Shown piece by piece: positions 1-5,136 of a stretch of 5,136 bases of DNA; positions within the stretch are counted from its first letter, which is position 1; every line of letters starts with the position of its first letter. The DNA lies in contig JACFNJ010000133.1 of the NCBI GenBank assembly GCA_019454865.1, positions 2,381 to 7,516 on the forward strand. The letters are read 5' to 3'. A program made the position numbers and the translations under genes. Below the pieces are notes generated by a model, which was given only the letters and a program-made list of their open reading frames with translations, did no database searches and was not told where the DNA came from. The stretch comes from Bacteroidia bacterium. Lineage in GTDB: Bacteria; Bacteroidota; Bacteroidia; UKL13-3.

Positions 1-887
1 TATCACTATACGGTAAAAACTATAAACCCAGCGCAGAAATGATGAAAAAATTGGATGTAATGGTTTTTGATATACAAGATGTGGGAGCAAGGTTTTATAC
101 TTATATCTCTACATTGCATTATGTAATGGAGGCATGTGCACAAGCTAAAAAACAACTAATTGTGCTTGATCGTCCAAATCCTAATGGAGATTATGTGGAT
201 GGTCCGGTGTTGGATAAAAAATTTACATCATTTGTAGGAATGCACCCTGTACCAATTGTTCATGGCATGACAATAGGGGAATATGCAAAAATGATAAATG
301 GAGAAAAATGGTTGAAAGATGGAGTGCAATGCAACTTAACCGTTATTACCATGAAAAATTGGAATCATACTGTACAATATGTTTTGCCAATAAAGCCATC
401 CCCAAATTTACCTACCAAAGAAAGTATTTCATTGTATCCTTCTTTATGCTTGTTTGAAGGAACTTCCTATAGTTTAGGTCGTGGTACAGAAAAGCCATTT
501 GAGTGTGTAGGAAAACCCGATATTACAATAGGTGATTATTATTTTACACCAAAAAGTATAAAAGGTGTTGCCGAAAATCCTCCTTTTTTGAATAAAAAAT
601 GTAGAGGATTTTTACTTACATCATACGCACAAACCATTATGCCTTACAATAAAAAAATAAACCTGGACTGGTTGATAGAATTGTATAATAATGATGTAAA
701 TAAGGATAAATTTTTTACAGCATTTTTTAATAAACTTGCCGGAAATGATTTGTTGCAGCAACAAATAAAGGATGGAGTAAGTGCTGAGCAAATACGCCAA
801 ACGTGGGAGCCTGAATTAACAGCCTTTAAAAAGAAAAGAAAACGTTACATGCTTTATCCGGATGTGGATGGTGTAAAAGATAACTAA
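1..887 (+). CDS. namZ: Exo-beta-N-acetylmuramidase NamZ family protein (DUF1343), 5'-truncated by window edge
   Basis: Only the C-terminal part, about 294 codons, is in view. The frame is open from base 3 (reading SLYGKNYKPSAE) into the ATG at 39, so that ATG is internal and not the start. Family members are usually about 360-440 residues with an N-terminal signal peptide, so the export signal and first part of the Rossmann-like domain lie upstream. Visible family motifs are FDIQDVGARFYTY, LDRPNPNGDYVDGP, PSPNLPT, LFEGTSYSLGRGTEKPF and the C-terminal WEPELTAFKKKRKRY. Characterised NamZ enzymes (Bacillus YbbC/NamZ, Tannerella) remove non-reducing-end MurNAc from peptidoglycan fragments, outside the cytoplasmic membrane, for cell-wall recycling. 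Activity here is inferred from family membership. No murQ, amgK or MurNAc kinase/transporter gene is in the window. The stop at 885-887 is one base before ccmB, suggesting co-transcription. Confidence 0.93.
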   Translation, partial: SLYGKNYKPSAEMMKKLDVMVFDIQDVGARFYTYISTLHYVMEACAQAKKQLIVLDRPNPNGDYVDGPVLDKKFTSFVGMHPVPIVHGMTIGEYAKMINGEKWLKDGVQCNLTVITMKNWNHTVQYVLPIKPSPNLPTKESISLYPSLCLFEGTSYSLGRGTEKPFECVGKPDITIGDYYFTPKSIKGVAENPPFLNKKCRGFLLTSYAQTIMPYNKKINLDWLIELYNNDVNKDKFFTAFFNKLAGNDLLQQQIKDGVSAEQIRQTWEPELTAFKKKRKRYMLYPDVDGVKDN

Positions 888-888
888 G

Positions 889-1539
889 ATGAAAGAAATA
901 CTTGCACTTATACAAAAAGATATTACACTTGAGTGGCGGCAACGCTATGCAATAAACGGAATTTTGCTTCATGCTGTTGCTAGTACAATGGTTGTTTTTA
1001 TGAGTATAAAAATGATGAACGCACCAACATGGAATGCAATCTACTGGATTGTACTTTTATTTTCATCAGTAAGTGCAGTAGCCAAAAGTTTTGTTGCAGA
1101 GAGCACCGGAAGGCAATTGTATTATTATGGAATTGTTTCTGCCCAGCATTTAATTGTATCTAAGTTAATATACAATGCTGTTTTAACACTGGTTCTTTCG
1201 TTGCTGTGCTTGTTTACTTACAGTATCTTTTTAGGTTTTCCGGTACAAAGTTTCGGGTATTTTGTTTTGGTAATATCCTTAGGCGCAATAGGATTTTCAT
1301 CTACTTTTACATTATTATCATCCATTGCTTCCAAATCAGGAAACGGAAATTTACTAATGCCTGTGCTTAGTTTTCCAGTAATTATTCCTTTATTAATTGT
1401 AGCTATCAAGGCTTCTAAAAAAGCAATGGACGGTTTAGACCCATCTGTACTTACAAAAGATTTGTTGGTATTGTTAGCTATCAATGTTTTAATAGTTACG
1501 TTGGCTTATATTTTATTTCCGTTTTTGTGGAAAGATTGA
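889..1539 (+). CDS. ccmB: Heme exporter protein CcmB (cytochrome c maturation ABC permease)
   Basis: This 216-residue protein matches the usual CcmB length (E. coli about 220). CcmB is the integral membrane permease that works with ATPase CcmA and with CcmC/CcmD to hand heme to the chaperone CcmE for cytochrome c assembly. The N-terminus has the basic/acidic cytoplasmic segment KDITLEWRQRY (10-20), followed by six likely membrane helices near 22-41, 50-68, 95-117, 122-146, 153-173 and 191-213. The loop ESTGRQLYYYGIVSAQ (71-86), leading to K92, corresponds to the family's E...G.leql...P motif. The segment GFSSTFTLLSSIASKSGNGN, then PVLSFPVIIPLLI, aligns well with the E. coli GFLGAPGVAL...PLTIPLLIF stretch. 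The start ATG is one base after the namZ stop, with no convincing Shine-Dalgarno. No ccmA, ccmC or ccmE is seen; the next gene is fmt after a 113-base gap, so partners must lie elsewhere. Confidence 0.92.
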   Translation: MKEILALIQKDITLEWRQRYAINGILLHAVASTMVVFMSIKMMNAPTWNAIYWIVLLFSSVSAVAKSFVAESTGRQLYYYGIVSAQHLIVSKLIYNAVLTLVLSLLCLFTYSIFLGFPVQSFGYFVLVISLGAIGFSSTFTLLSSIASKSGNGNLLMPVLSFPVIIPLLIVAIKASKKAMDGLDPSVLTKDLLVLLAINVLIVTLAYILFPFLWKD

Positions 1540-1562
1540 TATTTATTAATTTCTATTGAAAC

Positions 1563-1575
1563 GGTATAATATACC
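1563..1575. repeat. Perfect 13-base palindrome in the ccmB-fmt gap
   Basis: GGTATA-A-TATACC is a perfect inverted repeat with a one-base centre. After one C/T mismatch, three more A/T pairs (1559-1561 with 1577-1579) extend the arms. As RNA it could form only a weak AT-rich hairpin, followed by a short T run, so it may be a poor terminator for ccmB. As DNA it could be a small operator just upstream of the fmt promoter. It lies 24 bases after the ccmB stop. Palindromes of this composition can arise by chance in AT-rich DNA. Confidence 0.4.
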
Positions 1576-1605
1576 TTTTAAGCTATTTCGTTTTTAACTT
1601 TTATA

Positions 1606-1613
1606 TATATTTG
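1606..1613 (+). promoter_or_regulatory. Putative Bacteroidota -7 promoter box (TATATTTG) for the fmt-xrtF operon
   Basis: TATATTTG matches the TAnnTTTG -7 consensus known for the primary sigma factor of Bacteroidota. It sits in the only sizeable non-coding gap of the window, 39 bases before the fmt ATG, which would give a leader of roughly 30 bases. A proper -33 TTG at 17-23 bases upstream is not visible; the nearest candidate is TTTCG (1586-1590), which is imperfect and too close. The call rests on one exact box and its position. Confidence 0.5.
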
Positions 1614-1652
1614 AGCGGTTGGTGAAATTATACCAAGCAATTCAATAATACC

Positions 1653-2594
1653 ATGCACAAATCAAACTTACGAATTGTTTTTCTGGGCACTCCTGATTTT
1701 GCTGTGCAGCCTTTGCAAGCCTTGGTAGAAGCAGGATTTAACATAGTTGCTGTTGTTACTGCTCCCGATAAACCTGCCGGACGAGGAATGCAAATACAAC
1801 AATCACCCGTAAAAAAATTTGCATTAAATAATGCTATCCCTGTTCTGCAACCCACAAAACTAAAATCACCGGAGTTTCTTGCTGAGTTAAAATCCTACCA
1901 AGCCGATTTGCAAGTTGTAATTGCATTTAGGATGTTGCCTGAACAAGTATGGAATATGCCACAATTAGGCACAGTAAATCTTCATGCATCATTGCTTCCT
2001 GATTATCGCGGAGCTGCCCCGATAAATTGGGCTATTATAAATGGTGAAAAAATAACAGGTGTTTCTACATTTTTGTTGAAACATGAAATTGATACAGGCG
2101 ATATAATTAAAAAGCAGGAGGTAACAATTGGCGAAAATACAACAGCCGGTGAATTGCATGATACGTTGATGCTTGTAGGAGCAAAGCTAATTGTAGAAAC
2201 GGTTACAGCAATTGCAAACGGGAAATATGAAACTACACCGCAAGGTGCTGCTTCTAATAAAATTGCCCCTAAAATATTTACTGAACAATGTAAAATAAAT
2301 TGGAATAATTCCGGTCAAAAAGTTTTTGATTTAATCCGTGGTTTGAGTCCATACCCGGGTGCATTTACAACTTTGGAAGGAAAGATTTTCAAAATTTATC
2401 AATGTAATATTGAGCTTGATAAGCATGGATTGCAAACAGGAGAAGTTCAAATAAATACCGGAAAAAATGGATATATTCGTTTTGCGGTAATGGATGGTTG
2501 GGTATATGCTAACGATGTGCAATTGCAAGGGAAAAAACGAATGAAAACAGAAGAATTACTTCGCGGATGGCGAGTAAATAATGCCAATACATGA
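1653..2594 (+). CDS. fmt: Methionyl-tRNA formyltransferase
   Basis: Fmt transfers a formyl group from 10-formyltetrahydrofolate to Met-tRNA(fMet) in the cytoplasm, preparing the initiator tRNA. The 313-residue length is normal. The N-terminal Rossmann-type catalytic domain (about 6-195) starts with IVFLGTPDFAV and has the tRNA-contacting loop PDKPAGRGMQIQQSPVK (38-54). The formyltransferase signature NLHASLLPDYRGAAPINWA is at 109-127. The catalytic triad expected from E. coli Fmt (N108, H110, D146) is present with identical spacing as N109, H111 and D147 in DTGDII. The C-terminal OB-fold domain (about 205-310) contains the family's LSPYPGAFT. The start at 1653 is the only reasonable one: the frame has a stop at 1623-1625 and the catalytic fold begins six residues in. 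No Shine-Dalgarno is evident. Its TGA stop overlaps the next ATG (ATGA at 2591-2594), coupling it to xrtF. Confidence 0.97.
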   Translation: MHKSNLRIVFLGTPDFAVQPLQALVEAGFNIVAVVTAPDKPAGRGMQIQQSPVKKFALNNAIPVLQPTKLKSPEFLAELKSYQADLQVVIAFRMLPEQVWNMPQLGTVNLHASLLPDYRGAAPINWAIINGEKITGVSTFLLKHEIDTGDIIKKQEVTIGENTTAGELHDTLMLVGAKLIVETVTAIANGKYETTPQGAASNKIAPKIFTEQCKINWNNSGQKVFDLIRGLSPYPGAFTTLEGKIFKIYQCNIELDKHGLQTGEVQINTGKNGYIRFAVMDGWVYANDVQLQGKKRMKTEELLRGWRVNNANT

Positions 2595-3133
2595 AAGAGA
2601 TATTGCAACAAAATAAGCGATTAATTACTTTTTTGTTATATACCGGTTTGTTGTATGGCGGCTGGCTTATTACGTATGAGTATTTCTTAAAACCTTGGGG
2701 AGTATTAGACCAACTTATTACAGAAAATATTTCCTATTTTTTGTGTGTAGGTTTAGATTGGATGGGATATAATCCACATTATAGTATTGCTCGACATGTA
2801 GGCGAAACATTTATATTTATTGGCTCTGAAATAAATCCGATAATTCGTGTTGGCTCTTCGTGCAATGGTTTAGAGTTGCTTGTGCTTTTTGCAATTTTTG
2901 TAATTTGTTATCCGAGCAAAAAACGAAAGTTAATTTTTATACTTTTCGGATTAATTTTAATTCATGCAATTAATATTATTCGTAATTTTATTCTTACCAT
3001 AATGGCAATTCACAAATCACCATACTTTGATTTTTTTCATCGGTATATTTTTGTGTTTTTGGTTTATGGTATAATATTTCTCCTTTGGATTTGGTGGACT
3101 AATTATCAAAACAATGGAACAGAGAAAAAATAA
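2591..3133 (+). CDS. xrtF: Exosortase family protein XrtF
   Basis: This 180-residue integral membrane protein belongs to the exosortase/archaeosortase family of cysteine enzymes, which process C-terminal sorting signals of exported proteins at the cytoplasmic membrane. The diagnostic residues are visible: the catalytic Cys91 in GSSCNGLELLVLF, Arg131 in INIIRNFIL, and His150 in FFHRYIF. Helices lie near 11-30, 44-60, 92-107, 112-138 and 150-170, with a short exported loop 61-90 leading to the Cys. The small size and the partner gene immediately after it match the XrtF subgroup described in Flavobacteria rather than the larger EpsH/XrtA type. The ATG overlaps the fmt stop by four bases, and the 3' end overlaps the next gene by 20 bases, so translation is probably coupled. 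No substrate with a recognisable sorting tail is in the window. The subgroup name is less certain than the family. Confidence 0.88.
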   Translation: MKEILQQNKRLITFLLYTGLLYGGWLITYEYFLKPWGVLDQLITENISYFLCVGLDWMGYNPHYSIARHVGETFIFIGSEINPIIRVGSSCNGLELLVLFAIFVICYPSKKRKLIFILFGLILIHAINIIRNFILTIMAIHKSPYFDFFHRYIFVFLVYGIIFLLWIWWTNYQNNGTEKK

Positions 3134-3557
3134 AATTGTTTATGCTATATTACTTCTAATTGTACTTTTTGCAATTAGTTTGCTTAAAGATGTATTTACT
3201 CCCGACTATAGAAATACGCCTAATGCCGATTTCTTAAATCCGGTTAATTTACAAACCTCACGTATTGAAACTTTATTTATAAAGCCATTGTTCTGGTTAG
3301 GAGCAATGTTTTATTCCCTTGTTTTTTTAGCTTTACCTACACTAATAATACATATCCTATTTGGCAATAAAAGTTTAACAAAATTTACTTTTGCTCTACT
3401 TGCAATATTTTTATTTATACTTTATAGTAGTATTTTTATAAATTCTGCTATATTGGATGAAGTTTTGGTTTCCAAAGTTAATAGGTATATACATTCACCC
3501 ATACTAACATTATTTTTTATAGCAGCATTTAAAATAACAATGCAAAAAAATGAATAA
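3114..3557 (+). CDS. Exosortase F system-associated small membrane protein
   Basis: A 147-residue membrane protein with helices near 8-25, 60-84, 89-112 and 127-143. The exported-looking loop 26-58 carries the acidic/aromatic stretch KDVFTPDYRN. Its length, layout and conserved pieces (FGNKSLTKFTF at 83-93, and NRYIHSPILTLFFIAAF near the C-terminus) fit the family found next to xrtF in Bacteroidota and named for that association. Its biochemical role is unknown; a partner or substrate-presenting subunit of XrtF is an inference from strict neighbourhood. It starts 20 bases inside xrtF in another frame and ends 8 bases inside the following gene. The overlapping arrangement implies fixed stoichiometry and joint expression. 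There is no signal peptidase or lipoprotein motif; helix 1 probably acts as an uncleaved anchor. Confidence 0.8.
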   Translation: MEQRKNKIVYAILLLIVLFAISLLKDVFTPDYRNTPNADFLNPVNLQTSRIETLFIKPLFWLGAMFYSLVFLALPTLIIHILFGNKSLTKFTFALLAIFLFILYSSIFINSAILDEVLVSKVNRYIHSPILTLFFIAAFKITMQKNE

Positions 3558-5136
3558 ACTGAGGTTGTTTTTTAAACACTTGGATTATCCGGTGAGCAAT
3601 CAAGGATTTGGATTGTTCCGTATTTTATTTGCAATTTATTTATTGGTTTTTTTATCACAGGTTAAGTTCTTTCAACCTTTGGTTTTTAACGTAATTACAG
3701 GGATAACACCAATAATTTTTCCTGCTAATTTGTTTTTGTTAATATGGTTTACATCGGTAGTACTATTGTTGATAGGCTTTAAAACTAAGTTTGCTGCACT
3801 TGCAAATTACATTTGTGTTTTATTGGCAACTTACATATTTATCAATAGAGGATTTAGTACATTTAATGATGATTTTTTGCGAATAGGAAGCCTATTACTT
3901 GTTGTTTTTCCCACTCATAAAAGTTTAAGTTTAGACTCCACACTTTTAAAATTAATAAATGGGGTAGGTTACCCTAAAATTACTTCTCGCTTGTATTATG
4001 TTGCTGCATTATTTGTGTCGCTGGGGTTAATTTATTGGTCGAGTAGCCTTACTAAGTTGTTTTCGCCTTTATGGCTAAAAGGACTTGGTTTTTGGACACC
4101 AGCAGTAATGCCACATAATAAGTGGAATGATTTGGATTTGTTTTTAAACAACCAATGGCTGATGTATGCAGTTAATTGGATTACAATAGTGTGGGAGTTT
4201 GCATTTATTGTTGCTCCATTCAGTAAAAAACATATCCGTTTTTGGGCTTTTTCAGGAATAATTTTTCATCTGGCAATAGCGGCACTGTTTCCATTTTGGT
4301 TGTTTTGCTTTAGCCCTTTACCTTTTTATGTTTTATTCTTTTACAATACTAATTTTATTAAGCGTCATGCTTTCCCTGCAATAGTTTATTTTAATGCCAA
4401 AGACAAAAAGCAATTAGTGCTTTCACGTTTTATTACATTGCTTAATCCCAAAATAAGTGCATACAATCACGATTTGGTAAATATTAAGTACGAAGGAAAA
4501 TTTTATGCCAGCAATTGGGATGCATGCAAAGCTCTATTAAGCAAAAATAATAGGGGTAAATTTTTGTGGTTTTTCTTGCAATTTAAGCTCTTTAAGCGGC
4601 TTGCATTATGGATAGTTCAAGATGTTTTGGTAATAGTTCCATATCATTCTCACACTGCAAAAACCCGTATAATTTCTCGAAAATTCAAAAACTCATTACT
4701 TATACTTAGTTGTTTTCTGATATTTTTAATCCAATCATTTTACTGTGTGCGTTATATAGTTAACCATCACAATAAAAAATACAGCACACATGATTTGACT
4801 ATAAAAAAATTTTTTGTTCGAAATAATACGAAAGACAAGAGTACAAATATTCAAAATTTTCCTCGGATATTTATGGGAATAACTGCAAGAAGTTTGTTTC
4901 TTGATCATAGTTTTATAGGAAGTAGGGTAGTATTTGCTGTTACCTATAATGATACCGCAGGAAAACAAATGTGGCTGCCTTTTTATGGACCAAAAGGCTA
5001 TACCGGATTATATAATTCCAATCAAATGTGGAGTTTGTTTAATAAATCCGTTGGTGGTGGTACAATACCTAATCCGTTTGAGTTAGAAAAGTTTCTTCGG
5101 TTTTGGATGCATAAAAATAACGTATCTACACGCAGC
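3550..5136 (+). CDS. HTTM / vitamin-K-carboxylase-like membrane protein with degenerate DCC-like middle domain, 3'-truncated
   Basis: The frame runs 529 codons from ATG 3550 to the window edge with no stop. A stop at 3535-3537 and the lack of other in-frame ATGs fix the start, 8 bases inside the previous gene. Residues 1-265 form a multi-helix HTTM domain: GFGLFRILFAIYLL (19-32), GFSTFNDDFLRIG (101-113), and YWSSSLTKLFSPLWLKG (162-178). The last resembles the KL...W..G motif around human carboxylase Lys218, so K169 is the candidate catalytic lysine. E216 and the FH pair (H240) are also family-like. Residues 278-375 resemble a DCC/DUF393 domain (YEGKFYASNWDACKALL at 314-330), but the N-terminal DGxCxxC is replaced by FNAKDKKQ. 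A further helix (382-400) leads to a C-terminal domain (438-529+) I do not recognise, probably extracytoplasmic. Substrate and reaction are unknown. The HTTM call is fairly sure; the DCC call is tentative. Confidence 0.78.
   Translation, partial: MNKLRLFFKHLDYPVSNQGFGLFRILFAIYLLVFLSQVKFFQPLVFNVITGITPIIFPANLFLLIWFTSVVLLLIGFKTKFAALANYICVLLATYIFINRGFSTFNDDFLRIGSLLLVVFPTHKSLSLDSTLLKLINGVGYPKITSRLYYVAALFVSLGLIYWSSSLTKLFSPLWLKGLGFWTPAVMPHNKWNDLDLFLNNQWLMYAVNWITIVWEFAFIVAPFSKKHIRFWAFSGIIFHLAIAALFPFWLFCFSPLPFYVLFFYNTNFIKRHAFPAIVYFNAKDKKQLVLSRFITLLNPKISAYNHDLVNIKYEGKFYASNWDACKALLSKNNRGKFLWFFLQFKLFKRLALWIVQDVLVIVPYHSHTAKTRIISRKFKNSLLILSCFLIFLIQSFYCVRYIVNHHNKKYSTHDLTIKKFFVRNNTKDKSTNIQNFPRIFMGITARSLFLDHSFIGSRVVFAVTYNDTAGKQMWLPFYGPKGYTGLYNSNQMWSLFNKSVGGGTIPNPFELEKFLRFWMHKNNVSTRS

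Noticed and set aside
39..44. ATGATG as a possible start of the first gene
   Set aside because: The conserved NamZ sequence continues upstream of it in the same frame to the window edge (SLYGKN), so it is an internal Met pair.
1218..1484. Minus-strand open frame of 88 codons inside ccmB
   Set aside because: It lies wholly within a well-supported membrane protein gene and its translation has no recognisable family or initiation context.
1586..1590. TTTCG as the -33 element of the fmt promoter
   Set aside because: It lacks the TTG core and is only 15 bases from the TATATTTG box, shorter than the usual 17-23 base spacer.
1628..1855. Minus-strand open frame of 75 codons covering the fmt start
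   Set aside because: The cysteine-rich translation is the antisense of the conserved Fmt N-terminus and has no support of its own.
2331..2528. Minus-strand open frame of 65 codons within fmt
   Set aside because: It is antisense to the conserved C-terminal domain of Fmt, short, and without family features.
3544..3550. Run of seven A at the end of the XrtF-associated gene as a programmed frameshift site into the HTTM frame
   Set aside because: A -1 slip meets a TGA at 3551-3553 at once, and the downstream gene has its own ATG, so ordinary overlapping translation explains the junction.
4735..4968. Minus-strand open frame of 77 codons near the right end
   Set aside because: The + strand frame from 3550 is open across it and has coherent domains; the minus frame is a shadow.
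1..5136. CRISPR array, tRNA, rRNA, insertion sequence or long direct repeats
   Set aside because: Nearly all bases are in six well-formed genes; the single 113-base gap has no repeat array, cloverleaf or transposon end.

Overview
The window is AT-rich (roughly one third G+C by eye) and reads entirely on the + strand. It holds six tightly packed genes and one real intergenic gap. The protein families point to Bacteroidota: a NamZ/DUF1343 exo-muramidase, a Fmt with the 'AFRMLP' and 'NLHASLLP' motifs I associate with this phylum, an XrtF-type exosortase with its dedicated partner, starts without clear Shine-Dalgarno sequences, and a TAnnTTTG-type promoter box. I cannot place it below phylum level. 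XrtF suggests a flavobacterium-like or related lineage.

Left block (1-1539): the 3' part of a namZ-like gene (start lies before the window) is followed after a single base by ccmB, the membrane permease of the cytochrome c heme-handling ABC transporter. They look co-transcribed, although their functions (cell-wall sugar recycling and cytochrome c maturation) are not obviously linked. No other ccm gene is in view.

Gap (1540-1652): 113 bases with a perfect 13-base palindrome and a TATATTTG box that fits the Bacteroidota -7 promoter element, about 40 bases before fmt.

Right block (1653-5136): four genes whose ends overlap by 4, 20 and 8 bases, a strong sign of one translationally coupled operon: fmt (methionyl-tRNA formyltransferase), xrtF (a membrane cysteine transpeptidase/protease of the exosortase family with Cys91, Arg131, His150), the small four-helix XrtF-associated membrane protein, and a large membrane protein that is still open at the window's right edge. 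This last gene (3550 to beyond 5136) has an HTTM / vitamin-K-carboxylase-like membrane domain that keeps the family's Lys (K169), a middle section resembling a DCC (DUF393) thiol-oxidoreductase-like domain without its CxxC pair, another membrane helix, and a C-terminal domain I cannot assign.

The most interesting part is the exosortase trio. A protein-sorting enzyme, its partner and an HTTM-type membrane enzyme are chained to a housekeeping translation gene, with no recognisable sorting substrate in the window.
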